Under the pieces are notes generated by a model. That model had not been told where the DNA came from and searched no databases. It saw only the letters and a program-made list of their open reading frames with translations. Position numbers and translations under genes: made by a program. 64,000 nucleotides of DNA from Mesorhabditis belari (taxonomy: Eukaryota; Nematoda; Chromadorea; Rhabditida; Rhabditidae): the NCBI GenBank assembly GCA_958450365.1, contig CAUEEP010000898.1:440001-504000 (forward strand), given 5' to 3'. Below, piece by piece: positions 44,401 to 55,021 of the stretch; within the stretch, counting starts at the first letter, position 1, and every line of letters starts with the position of its first letter.

Positions 44401-44662
44401 TATTAAAAGTTCTTTTCATTTTCTCAAGTGATCACATTTCCAAACTCACATTTATCAGATAAAAGAAGAAAATGAATTGAAAAGCCGATTTGAAGCCTTT
44501 ATTATAATGATGCGCTGAGATCTTTGCAAAAATCCAAAAAGTTGGTATGAGAGTGATGAGAAGAGCCACAGAAGAACAGATTTCGAATGGATCGACAAAG
44601 TTCGCGATGTAGAAATCATTTGAGCTTTTTGTGCTCGATGATGGAGGGATGGTTGTACTCAT
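41498..44662 (-). CDS. Srg-like serpentine chemoreceptor, 320 aa
   Basis: Eight minus-strand exons: 44662-44450, 44185-44101, 44015-43894, 43569-43432, 43390-43278, 42004-41923, 41784-41669, 41591-41498; 963 nt, all phases matching. Hydrophobic segments start with FEICSSVALLITLIPTFWIF; the third region reads GLFPGILYYLHKQAKISQAF then VVALHRLTSILFP, typical of the Srg/Sru group, followed by WWNRLKYPILAIMYLIPLLY. The C-terminus is short and basic (EKKELARISAWPTLSAELSK). Such receptors signal through G proteins in sensory neurons. The ATG directly follows an acceptor (CTTCAG). Exon 3 ends at a GC donor (TTG/GCAAGT), which is needed to keep the frame. Intron 5 holds a solo LTR and a tRNA-like palindrome, intron 3 a MITE. 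Confidence 0.87.
42331..42480. repeat. Palindrome of tRNA-like CTATAGTCTAGCGG units
   Basis: GGCCTCTATAGTCTAGCGGA opens three to four direct copies and then returns inverted at 42391-42424. The unit resembles the A-box half of a tRNA-Asp/Glu. A B-box-like GGTTGAGTCCGAATCC follows at about 42463. It looks like a rearranged tRNA-derived repeat. Confidence 0.45.
42748..43191. mobile_element. Solo LTR of an LTR retrotransposon
   Basis: The 444-bp segment begins TGTGGCG and ends TTTACA, and is flanked by a perfect 5-bp target duplication CTATA (42743-42747 and 43192-43196). Inside are a TATA box (CCTATATAAGG at about 42895) and a poly(A) signal AATAAA at about 43094 in the expected U3-R order on the plus strand. 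It lies in intron 5 of the minus-strand chemoreceptor gene, so it is antisense to it. No internal coding region remains. Confidence 0.85.
43602..43860. mobile_element. MITE with GC-rich inverted ends in intron 3
   Basis: TACTGTAATAGTACCCCACC at the left and the complement of GGGGTGGGGTGCTATAACAG at the right bound a 259-bp element without coding content. It ends about 33 bases from exon 4 of the chemoreceptor. Confidence 0.7.
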
Positions 44663-44714
44663 CTGAAGGAGAGATAGCGAGAGATTGCAAATTGAAACTG
44701 TCGCTTGCAATACT

Positions 44715-44815
44715 GTAGCTGTCTAGAGTCCTTCTTGAAGTACTGTAGCTGTCTAGAGTCCTTCTTGGAGTACTGTAGCTGTCTGGATTCCTTCTTCTAG
44801 AGCCGTCTAGAGACT
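44715..44815. repeat. 31-bp tandem repeat upstream of chemoreceptor start
   Basis: Three copies of about 31 bases containing GTACTGTAGCTGTCTAGAGT, the last diverged. It lies 50-150 bases upstream of the receptor ATG. Confidence 0.75.
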
Positions 44816-45451
44816 TGCAAATACTGTTAATGAGAATAGAAACAGAGTAATCCTGAAAGAATAACATAAAAATCTCAAAAGGATTTCAAAAGTCCGACTT
44901 TTTAGAGGCTAAAGCTGAAGAAAAGGAGAGATTTTACGGAAAACTTGAAAATAACAATAGTCAAACTACACTGAACTGTTCAAAATGCTCTCAAAGATTA
45001 CTCTAAAATCAGAAAATTTTGTTGCAAAAAGTTTGACGCCCATCGCGCATAATTGTTAGTTTGAAAGTCACATTTATACATTTACTGGTAATCTTAAATG
45101 TTAATTTGATTTAGAGATAATAACGATACATAGAAAATGACAGAAAGTTCATTTTTTGAACAAAAAATCAAGAATTATAGGTCTCATGGGAGGGAAAAAA
45201 GGGAGAACTTGGAATAACTGCTTAATTTTTTTTTGAAAATCATTAAAATCTGTGTGGGTTAACGAAGTTTTTACATACATTTGTTTCCAAATTATTTTTC
45301 TAACAGTTCTGAGGGAGAATTTCTTTATGTTGCGCTTATTTGCTTGGATTTTGAATCGTTGGTGATGAAAAGCGATGACAATAGCGATGAAATAGGCAAT
45401 TACCCGATAAATGATAAGTAAATCTTGAGCCATTTTAGTCATTTTAGTAAA

Positions 45452-47650
45452 TCAAAGGAAAATAAATGTCAAAATCAAAGCAATAAAGACGGCAAAAAGA
45501 TTTCTCAGCGAATTTGTGGTCTTTGAATTTCCAGGATGAACTGGATGAGTGTTCCTCTCCTCTCCGTACTTCGTGTTACCAATCTGAAAGCGTTTCTGTC
45601 CCAAAACTTTACAAAATCCAATTAAAGTCTTATTAGAGAGCTATGCCAACTCGACATCAACTCCAACAATAACAACAACAATTTCCAACAATTTCTAAAG
45701 CTAGGTTAAAAACTAGTTTTGATTATGAATGCTGATATCTCTTTGGAGTCACTGAAAGTTGTTTTCAATCATTTTTAGAAGCCTTTTAGAAGCCTTTTTA
45801 GAAGATTATTAATGTCTGTAGACAGTTTAAAATACTTAAAATGACTTTTGGCAGCTTAACAGAAACAATTGACTGATTCGAATAAGGGATAAATGGCACT
45901 ATCCGCCATGCCATCGTTCGCTTATTGAAACAAAGTAATTCTCATAGTGGCACCGTTTTTCCAGGCGCCTTTGAACGCGTTCTTCTCAAAAACTGTATGC
46001 CATGGAGCAGAAATAATGTCAAAGAATGTCAAAGAATGTCTTAAAATGTCAAAAGAGCGTTTTGCAATAGATCTCAGATCTTTAATCCAGTCTCTCATAT
46101 TTTTAATCTAAATTGACGTAGTTCCCTAGTTAGATTAACGGAGTTTTACTTGACAACATCATTTTATTTTAACACTCACATCTTTCAGCATAGCTGCCAA
46201 CAATTTTGCTTTATCTCCATTCTGCAATTGATTCTTGTATTGATCGTTGATCAACTTGAAGTCATCAGCCGCTAAGAACATTTTCGAGTATGCAGTTTTT
46301 AGATTCACTTACAAATTCCGCTCTTTGCTTGCGATGACATGTAAACTTTTTCATCGTTTGACGAGTAGACGAAGAGAACAAATTTCTGGCATTGAACATC
46401 AATTGCCCATTTCTTGGTCAGTTCATCGGCGAAGATTTGATTTCCCTAGAATGCTTTTAAAATGACATTTATTTGGACGAATAATGTGGTACAGACAATA
46501 TAAAGCACAATCCCTAAGTCCTAAATGTAGGGAAAAAACCAAACACCGTATTTTCTCTAATAGTAGTGCACCTTGAGCGTCGTCTAAATTGCTCGAAATC
46601 TCGAGAACCGCTTATCAGAACCTATCGATGTGGGGTCGGAAAATGTAGCTGACGATCAGATCTAGTGGGGGATTTGAGTGTTGAGCTTCTGCAAAATCTT
46701 GGAAACCGTAAAATAGTCATCAACTCGGCTCAGCTGGGTGCACTACTATTAGAGCGAATCCGGTATGCTACAAGACTCAGTACAAAACTAAAGAAAGTTT
46801 TACGTACAGTGCCCAACGTCTAGACGCAAGCACGGTATCCCACGACAAGTACCGCAATACCGGCTGCCATATTCTCTCAAATAGCGTATTCTCTTTAATA
46901 GTAGTGCACCCAGAGCGTCGCCTAAATTCCTCGAAATCTCGAGAACCGCTTATCAGAACCTATCGTTGTGGGGTCGGAAAATATAGCTGACAATGAGATC
47001 TAGTGGCAGATTTGAGTGTTGAGCTTCTGCGAAAGCTTCGAAACCATAAAATAGGCATCAACTCGGCTCGCCGGGGTGCACTACTATTAGAGAAAATACG
47101 GTATATCGGAAAATCAATAATCCAGCCAGCGAGATTGAACTCTTGTCCTCCCGACTAGGACTTTCCGACTAGGATACAGGGCTCTTAGCCAGTGGGCCAA
47201 GGCGGCCATTCTGTCTTTAAAAATAGTGTTTTTAATTTGATTTAGATGTTATAACAAATTTCTCACTTCATCAGTGACAGCCAATACAGCCTCGATTCCC
47301 TTTCGATCACAGAAATCCGCTTTCCCGCCACCACTCCTTGTCGCCAATGTTTGAAGTGCAGTGTTCAGCCGATATCGCTCCGATTCACTGAATATCTGCA
47401 AAAAGTGAACAGTTCATCAAAGAATCCAAATTAAAGAGCTATTCCAAAGTCTTCTTGCAATTAGTTTTCTTACAAAAAAACTTTTGTCTTGAATCCTCAC
47501 CTCATTCGGATCACAAACATTACTTGTTGATCTCATATTGCATTCTTTATATCCAGCTCCTTTTGGATTTGGATAACTGTCGGCTGTGTAGAGTTGTCCA
47601 AAAGACAAAACATTGTGAAGTAATAGAAGAAAGTAAAATAAATGCAACAT
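45452..47650 (-). CDS. MOLO-1-like TPM-domain membrane protein
   Basis: Five minus-strand exons, 47650-47501, 47395-47267, 46445-46313, 46271-46180 and 45583-45452, total 636 nt and 211 residues. Residues 1-17 are a signal peptide (MLHLFYFLLLLHNVLSFG). The middle is a TPM domain: YPNPKGAGYKECNMRSTSNV, VCDPNEIFSESERYRLNTAL, KGIEAVLAVTDE, then FADELTKKWAIDVQCQKFVL. The last 16 residues are hydrophobic and end the protein. C. elegans MOLO-1 is a one-pass TPM protein that acts as an auxiliary subunit of levamisole-sensitive acetylcholine receptors; this protein has the same layout, though orthology is not proven. Intron 2 has grown to about 820 bases with two MITEs and a tRNA-like repeat, and another MITE lies 29 bases upstream of the ATG. 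Confidence 0.85.
46544..46764. mobile_element. TACCGTA-family MITE in TPM gene intron 2, copy 1
   Basis: Ends ACCGTATTTTCTCTAATAGT and complement of ACTATTAGAGCGAATCCGGT. The interior (CTCGAGAACCGCTTATCAGA) is shared with the copy at 46882, so these two form a subfamily. Confidence 0.75.
46882..47103. mobile_element. TACCGTA-family MITE in TPM gene intron 2, copy 2
   Basis: Same orientation and interior as the copy 120 bases to the left. The right end is intact (ACTATTAGAGAAAATACGGT). Together the pair looks like a tandem insertion or local duplication. Confidence 0.75.
47134..47215 (-). repeat. tRNA-derived sequence in TPM gene intron 2
   Basis: On the minus strand an A box (TGGCCCACTGGCTAAG) and a B-box-like GAGTTCAATCTCGCTGG are about 45 bases apart, with CTAGTCGGRAAGTC doubled between them. 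The B box deviates from GGTTCGA, so activity is doubtful. Confidence 0.4.
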
Positions 47651-47678
47651 CTAAACTTTCATTTGTTTAAAAATCAAT

Positions 47679-47834
47679 TACCGTATTTTCTGTAATAGTA
47701 GTGCGCACTACTATTTTTTCAACCCCCCTCCAGCCTGCACTACTATTACAGACTGCACTACTATTACAGACTGCACTACTATTACAGACTGCACTACTGT
47801 TATAGACTGCACTACTATTACAGAAAATACGGTA
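47679..47834. mobile_element. TACCGTA-family MITE in TPM gene promoter
   Basis: Full inverted ends TACCGTATTTTCTGTAATAG. The interior has five tandem 18-bp copies of ACTGCACTACTATTACAG, an expansion not seen in other copies. It begins 29 bases upstream of the ATG of the minus-strand gene, so it must include or abut its transcription start or splice-leader site. Confidence 0.85.
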
Positions 47835-50004
47835 TGTCAAAGTTGTCAAAAACTAGAAAAAGTTAGTTCATGTTTTCACAAAAATGAAGGGATTTCTTTT
47901 TTATTTCCCTGTCATCGATTCATTCAAATTTTTGGTAGAAGTAGAGTGTTTTTGAGTAACGAAATAAAGAACAATTCAATCGGAAATTGAATTGTTTTCT
48001 CCAGAAAATTCCAGAAAAGTTTCAATAAAATTTGTCAAATAAGTTTAAAAAAAATTGATCTCAACCGAGAAAATGAACAGTTTTTTGACCATCAATCCAT
48101 ACTCAAATTTGTTCTAATAAACAAATGAATAGAGAGAAAAGCCTCAAAAAAATATCAAAGCATAAATAAAATCAATATTTTCTGTTTTCGCTTCGTATGG
48201 CTTTGAAAAAACACACACAAAAGAGTAAAAAAGCGAAGAACAAATATGCGACGGGGAAATGGATGGGGAGTGGTTATCACACAAATAAATGAAAAAAAAC
48301 AGCAAAATTTTTTCAGATTTCCCCGATTTTGCCAGCTTTTATCTGTAAATGGTTTGTGTTTTCTAAAAAGTACATTTGAGAGTAGTACAGGAGTAGTACA
48401 GGTGAAGAAAATTGACTGACTGTGCTGTGATGTGTGTTGAGAGAACTTTGCGAAAGCAAGGCTTTTAACTCAAATCGTTATATCGAGTTACAATAAGTCG
48501 TTTATCAACAAATGGCTTATTGTAACAACAACAACAACAACAAAAACGAACATAAGAAAACGTCAAATTCCCTCAAATTTTGCGAAAAAAGTCTGTAATG
48601 TGGACTTATTTTTAACCAAAGATTCCTCATAAAAGTTATCAACAAGGCAGCAAAAACTTTTGAATAGCTCTTTTTTAGTTTTGGAACTTTTGAAAACATT
48701 GATAAAGTTTTGCAACGGTCCAGAAGATGTGACTTGCTTTTGTTGTTTCCATTCAACTCCGCAAACCATCTTACAGTTAGTTTTGGCCTTCATTGTGGTC
48801 CAACTACGAAAAGTTCCGGATTCTCCCAAATGGAAATAAATTTCTTTCTCATTTCAACACAAAACCTATCGCGTAAAACAATACTTTCAATTAATCTGAC
48901 AAGAACAAATGATTTGAAAACAAAAAAGAATTGACGACGCGGCGCTCCCATCGACTACCTCCAAATGACGGCGACGTCAATTGGAATGCGTCGTCAATTG
49001 GAATGCGACGTCGCGCGAAAATTAACATTTAACGACTGTCGACTTTAAATTTTTTCAGTAAGTACTGTTCTTCTTGATCTTCAACTTCTTCAACTTTTAA
49101 AAAAGCTGTATTACTAAAAAACAACGTTGAGGCCAAACGCAACTAATATTGCAGCACAATTCGCTCTCCTTATTTTAATGTGAGCTCCTTATTCCGTTAG
49201 TTGAGCTAAATCTTGAGATAGAAAAGAAGAAACTACTCTAAAATCATTTTTCAGAGTCTGACTGATCCCATTCACAAAACGTTGATCCAGGCCATACCAT
49301 TGATTCGACAGTTTCATAACAGTAGCCAGCATTCTACTAGTTTCAAACTTTTCCATCTTGCAACGAAGTGTCGCCATTTTTTCGTTACCTCTTTGCTTCA
49401 AAATAATTTGTCTAGATAAAGAAAAAGTTAACCTATCCAACAAACGGCAGATTTGAACGCATTTTCTCCAAAAGAACCCAAATTCGAACAGTGTCCTTGA
49501 AAATCCCCGGTGGTCTCGTTTTTTTTAAACCTTTTACACTAATTGACACAAACGTTGAAATCTTTTTTGTTCTGTGTCTCTTTTTGACTATGTGCTAAGG
49601 AATTTAACCCTTTTTTGAATGTTCGACTGATTCTTTTTGATTATTGCGGGAAATTGTTGGGAACGTTCGAGATGGGGGCCAGGTCGGCGCCGATCAAATC
49701 AATCACCCCTCGTTCCGGTCATTTTAAATTTGGGAAGGAAATGAAAAAGAAATGATTGATGCTTACTAGATATTTTTGCAAAATAAGTCTTGAACTAGAC
49801 AGCTAAAAAGTATTGATTCGGCTGTGTGCAAGTTGAGTAAAGATTCTGTTTTTTGGTGAAGCTTTTAGAATGTTCAAATTATATGATTGACAATGTCTGT
49901 TGCTTGATTTTAGATTTTAGTTTGATCAGTTACTAGGGAAGGATGTCTACACTTACAAATAAAAACCTAAACCATATGCAAATGATTTGAATTTTATATA
50001 ACTA
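47835..50004. other. Interval with two unassigned minus-strand frames
   Basis: Minus-strand frames at 48829-48563 (ending NKSTLQTFFAKFEGI) and 49400-49189 (MATLRCKMEKFETSRMLATV onward) have protein-like composition. An acceptor-like TTTATCTAG lies before the second. No complete gene could be joined and no domain is recognised. A repeated GACGTCAATTGGAATGCG occurs near 48970-49015. Confidence 0.3.
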
Positions 50005-50535
50005 TTGGGTTGGTGCATTGAAAACTGCGGGCTATTGTCATATGTGACAGTTTGAGCACTTTCTTCAAAAGAAACCCATTTTGGTGTCAATGGAAAGGTT
50101 GTAGAGAATAAAAAATGAAGCTTATATCCAAATTTTCAGAACGATTCAAAAACTGGTTTTCAAGAAATGCCAAATTTACCAATTTTCACAAAACTTGCAA
50201 CAAAACTTGCATTTTAGGCGAAACTACTAAGTGTATCTTTTTGGAAATTTGGCTATAAGCCTAATTTTTGATTCTCTACAACTTTTCTATTGACACCAAA
50301 ATGGGTTTCTTTTAAAGAAAGTGCTCAAACTGGGACATCTCCAGTCCTCCATTTTTGAGTCTCACACTTGTCTCACACACAAACCAAAATCCTACTACGA
50401 AAGAGGAATCCGCAAATTGCCTGTAAAATGGGCAGAAGTCGTCAATAATAATGGAAATTATTTGGAATGAATTTATGGTTTTATGTTGAATAAATTTTAG
50501 TTCAAAGTCCCGCATTTTTCAATTCACCAACCCAA
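50005..50535 (+). mobile_element. Mariner-derived MITE, copy 4
   Basis: TA flanks at 50003-50004 and 50536-50537, the family's inverted ends and internal foldback, and the plus-strand transposase C-terminal relic. It differs from the other copies by a doubled CAAAACTTGCA word near 50190. Confidence 0.85.
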
Positions 50536-50635
50536 TATTTGTTTCTTGGCTGCGTTTTGATAAGAAATTCCATATAAGAAACACATTTCCCGTTGAAAAA
50601 ATAGATATTGGTTATAAAAGTTTAAAAATCTTGTC

Positions 50636-50720
50636 GAGCAGGGAATCAAACTCGGACCGACGAGGGAATCGAACCGTAACCGCGAGTACTACCTCAACCA
50701 CAGGGACACACCTCGAGGCC
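50636..50720 (-). repeat. tRNA-derived sequence
   Basis: On the minus strand an A-box-like TGTGGTTGAGGTAG is followed after about 25 bases by GGTTCGATTCC, then a second B-box-like GAGTTTGATTCC. A tandem doubling of the 3' half is likely. The rest of 50721-51757 shows no gene. Confidence 0.4.
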
Positions 50721-51757
50721 AAGAGAGGAAGCCTTACAAAGAGATTACAAAGAGAAGCCTTTACAACTTTAAAGCCAAATTCCTTGCGTTTACAAGCTAT
50801 TTAGAAAAAACTAAGAGAAAAGCTTCGGAAAGCCCGTAAAAAAACTGAACAAGCTAGGGTAAATAGATTTTAAAATTCCACTTTTAAATCTCTAGTTAGC
50901 AGTTTTATTTATTGTGGAACTATGGTTGATGGGGGCTCTTTTCGGGAGAATTTTTAGAAACGAAACGAACAATCGTACCAAGACAGACAACTTTTCCGAA
51001 CAATGTATTCAGATTTACTCAAATTAGTTTAAATCCCACAAACTAGAGCTGATTTATCAGCGCCAAAAATCGAATCGCTTGCTGATCAGCTTGAGATTTC
51101 TTGCTAGAGGATTGGCGGAACACCGATCCGGCTAAAAACTCCCTAAAAAGGTCAAATCGCAAATTAGAGCAGTTCTCTTTTCTCTTTTGCTTTTCAATCT
51201 TGAATCTTTATCAAATCGACACGAGAACACTTGTCCTTTTTGGGGGAAAAGAGAAAAAAAAAGAAAAGTGACATATGGTCTGAAATTTGGCGTTCCCATT
51301 GGGGGAAAAAACGGGCCGGAATGATGAACTTTAGTGATTTGGGCGGTACCAAAAATAAAAAAAAGATGTTCAGTCCGAAAGAATCCCGAGAACTTAAATT
51401 GATGACCTGAGCGGATGAAGGGGAGACTATTTTTCATTTCAGCGTTGATTTATCCGAGCTGGGATAATAGATGTTGAATCAAAGGCTTTTTGACTAAGAT
51501 CTATGCGTTTTGACTGATTAAGGCAATCTAATTCGATTGTTCAATCAACTTGTTGATCAACTTTAGCTCTTCGTGTTCTTTAGCTCTTCGAGATCACCCC
51601 TAGTTTTGTGTATTTTGTGTATTTCCTTATTGAATTGACTTGTCTTTTCGTTTTATTTTGCTTTATATGAATTAGAGGAAAATTTCAACTAATTTATATG
51701 AATTAGTTTTAAATTTAACTCTAAATCAAAGCCAGAAGACAGCCAGCTTTAGGCAAG

Positions 51758-52580
51758 ATGCAATTTGTGCTGGTTTGCCTACTTGGATTCGTCTCTCTTG
51801 TCGCCGCTTCGCCTATTTCCGGAAGAACAACAAGGGATATTGACGAGGGTGGAGTGCCAATTCATGTAAGAGGAATGATAAGAATGTATTAAGATTAAGA
51901 ATCAACTAATTAACCTAGGTTGACAATCGATCTGGCGAGAAAGTTGATATTGTGAAGAATGGAGATGGAGTCACTGTAAAGATTGGAGACGATCCAAACC
52001 CGACCACCGGAACATTCCAAACTCCGTGGGGACCGGTAAGCAGAATTGTGGATCAGATGCTGAAGTTAAAAAGCTTAGAATTTGCTTTATAACTTTTGTT
52101 TAACGATTTTTACTTATGATTCCCAAATTTCAACCTTGAATTCAAGTTTGATCAGTAGAAAAATCGCATAGGAAACCTGAGTACTTAAACCAGCCCTTAA
52201 ACCTGAGCTCTTAAACCAGCACTTAAACCAAAAGCGAAAAAGACAAAAAAGACTATAAAAGACAAAAAAAGGGTTTCAAATTAGTCACAAAATTCTCTCT
52301 CAAATGAGATAAACGAGTTTTCGAAATGTTGCTGAATCCAAGCCAATTGAAAACCCATAAAGTGAGCAATAAGATGAATGGAGACTCACCTTTACTAGTG
52401 GAATAGGTTTAAGAACTAAAGGTCTTTACAAAAGGTTAAAGGTTTATTGCATTGTACGACAAATTCTAGGTCACTTTGATCACAAGTGGAAAGACAACTC
52501 TGAACGTGAACTTCACTCCTAAACACATGAATATTGTCGTTGGATTGGCCCCTGAGGAATGGACTGGAGAGATGGAATAA
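51758..52580 (+). CDS. Small secreted protein, 111 aa
   Basis: Three exons, 51758-51865, 51919-52035 and 52470-52580, total 336 nt in phase 0 throughout. A signal peptide (MQFVLVCLLGFVSLVAASPI) precedes an acidic, cysteine-free mature part rich in Val, Thr and Gly, with VKIGDDPNPTTGTFQTPWGP and VTLITSGKTTLNVNFTPKHM. The alternating polar and hydrophobic pattern suggests a small beta-sandwich. A poly(A) signal AATAAA follows the stop within a few bases. I do not recognise the family. Confidence 0.72.
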
Positions 52581-52776
52581 AATAAAGCTAACAAAAATAC
52601 TTTATTGTTTTGATTTTATTGATGTTTCCTTATCTTTCCTTCACTAACTTATCTTTCAGATGTGGTTCCGAGCTTTGAAATTTGATTCCGAACAAATTTA
52701 ATAAAAAAATTTGAAATTTAAGTTTGAAGTTTGAAGTATCACTTTCAAATTTTATTTCATAACTTTCCATCAAGAA

Positions 52777-54102
52777 TTAGGTATAACATCCAATATTTGT
52801 GATCACAGCCGAGGCTCCATCCATTGAAAACACCCATTGACTGTCTTGATCACAAACAAGAGAAATCTTCACTTCACCCGCATTTTTTAGAATTCCCAAA
52901 ACTTCTTTGTTAAACTAAATTGAATGGCTGAAGTTTTTGGAAAGAATTTTATTGATCTGAACAGCATTTATCGACACTTACTGATACTTCGGGTTCTGTT
53001 CCGAGCTCTCCTTCTGAGCAGATCATTGAACGCACAAGACATCCAGAAGGATTGATTCTGAAAGATTGCAAATGAATTGTACAAATTGTTTACCGTATTC
53101 TCTCTAATAGTAGTGCGCACTACTATATTTTGAACCCCCTCGGCCAATACATTAGGAGTGCACACCAAAAGGTGCACCTCTAAGGATACGGTATTAGTTT
53201 TAATTTCTCACTCACGAGAAAACATCAGTGGAAAAAGAACTAGACGGCATTCCACTTGGACTTTCAAGATCGAGTATTGGGGTTTTTCGGGAGCACATTG
53301 TACATCCTGAAGTCGGGAGAGTGTTCTCTGAATTTGTAACTTTTTAGACTATTCAAATCTATTGTCTGTTAAAAGCATTCACTTATCAATCTATTAATTT
53401 GTACTAGGACTGTACTAGGACAATTTGTACTAGGGACTAGGAATTAGTTTAGATGTTGCAAGTGTTTCCTACTGGCACATCTTCTTATCAATTGACTGAA
53501 AAATCAGAATTAATACATGATTTAGTACTATCCGGTGTGCATCCATATACTTTAACAACTATCTAGGTTAAACCTATAACATTGTTTATCTACTTTCTGT
53601 GCACCTTGTTCTGAAATTATAACCTAAACATATCTGATACTTAAACTACTCCACACTTCTCAAAAGTTCTGGATAGGATATCCAAAGCCTGGGATATATA
53701 ACCGGATAGTACTCAAGATTTCAAGAAATATTGTTCTAAAGAGTAAAAGAAATGAGCTCTCGCATTTTGACTCTGTACTAGACATGCCGATTCTTCACCG
53801 ATTGCTCTGAAATTTTGTTTACAAATAGAAATTGGCAATCTCTGCTTCTAGACAAAATTTCAGAGCAATCGCTCAAGAGATGGCTGAGGAAACGAAGGTG
53901 GAATTAGGCTCGGGTTGAAATTTTTCCATTTCTACTGTGTACCTGTAAAAAGAAGTACTGGATCTGGTGTTAGCGCGGGGTTTGGCGACGGTGCTGGCAT
54001 CAGTGTTGTTGTCTCTACCGGTGGCAACGGTACAGGCATTGTCGGAACACAAGAAAACACAAGTTTCACTCCAAAAACAAGAAAAAAGATCATAAACAAC
54101 AT
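52777..54102 (-). CDS. C6-domain secreted protein, 154 aa
   Basis: Four minus-strand exons, 54102-53943, 53306-53216, 53057-52982 and 52914-52777, total 465 nt in phase. Signal peptide MLFMIFFLVFGVKLVFSC, then a Pro/Thr-rich linker (VPTMPVPLPPVETTTLMPAP), then the nematode C6 domain with six cysteines: CTMCSRKT, SGCLVRSMIC, SLVCDQDSQW and ITNIGCYT at the end. The same exon phases and cysteine pattern occur in the gene at 60460. C6 domains are found in secreted or surface nematode proteins of mostly unknown role. A TACCGTA MITE sits in intron 2. Confidence 0.85.
53091..53193. mobile_element. TACCGTA-family MITE in C6 gene intron 2
   Basis: Left end TACCGTATTCTCTCTAATAG is intact; the right end has decayed (complement of CTCTAAGGATACGGTA). 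About 103 bp, with the family's GAACCCCCT motif. Confidence 0.75.
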
Positions 54103-54401
54103 CCTGGTATTTCTAGAAATATTCCAGAATAGAATTCAAACTGAAATTGTGTATGGGCTGAGCGGTCACTTCGTTGTTTCCCCCACCGCTCGGGTCAAAT
54201 GTGGGCCCCGAAAAGGAAAGTACTTGAAACTCTTTGTTCACTTTTTTTGTATGGAATTCCATTTTAGTTTTCAATCCAAATATTGCTTTGAGAGAAAGGA
54301 AATAAGGAAATAAAAGAAATGATGCGATAACTTCAGAGTTAAAGTTGATGACGCTAAAAATGAAACTGTTTAACTATTCATTGTCATGTCATGTTTAACT
54401 A

Positions 54402-54971
54402 TTGGGTTGTCCAGTTATGAATGCGCGTTTTTTACTATTTTGTAAATTTCTCAAGATACCGAAATCAAGAAAAAGATATATATGAGTATTATTCGAAAGC
54501 TGAAGATCTCCTCTACATTTTGATATAAAAAGTTTTTGAATTTGTTCAGCTTTTGGGCAAATTGACTGCACAGAAGAAGAGGTGGTCAAAAAAATGGACG
54601 GTGCCTTTGGATCCAGTTTTGGCTCCTTTCAAATTGAGTTAACCGTTTGATATTTGGCCAATAGATATATCAATACAACTTTTTAAAAATATAACAATTT
54701 CAGAGCATCTTTACTTTTCTTTTCTTTTCTGGGCGCTTGCACCATAAAACTTGAGGAATAGCTAAGCTGAAATGAGTTTTTTTCGGAAACGACCTCTCCC
54801 TTTGTGCAGTCAATTTCCCAAAAAGTTGAATGAATTCAAAAACTTTTTTATTCCAAAATGTAGAGGAGATCTTCAGCTTTCGAATGATATATAACACTCA
54901 TATACATCTGTTCGATATCTTGAGAAATTTACAAAATAGTACAAACGCGCATTCATAACTGGACGACCCAA
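54402..54971. mobile_element. Foldback MITE downstream of the glycosidase gene
   Basis: TA flanks (54400-54401, 54972-54973) and inverted ends TTGGGTTGTCCAGTTATGAA; the arms remain complementary over most of the 570 bp. No open frame. Its right arm is part of the block duplicated at 58866-59308, and a 90-bp piece of its end also lies at 58771-58859. Confidence 0.85.
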
Positions 54972-55021
54972 TAGTTCAATAGTTAATTGAGAGAAATGAT
55001 CATGACCTTAACTTGCATAAG

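Noticed and set aside
45149..45442. A 97-codon minus-strand frame just downstream of the MOLO-1-like gene
   Set aside because: No splice context, no signal of a domain, and lysine/phenylalanine-rich composition as expected of AT-rich noncoding DNA.
53915..54313. Gly/Val-rich plus-strand frame of 132 codons
   Set aside because: It is the reverse of the Pro/Thr-rich linker exon of the C6 gene on the minus strand, which has a signal peptide and matching phases.
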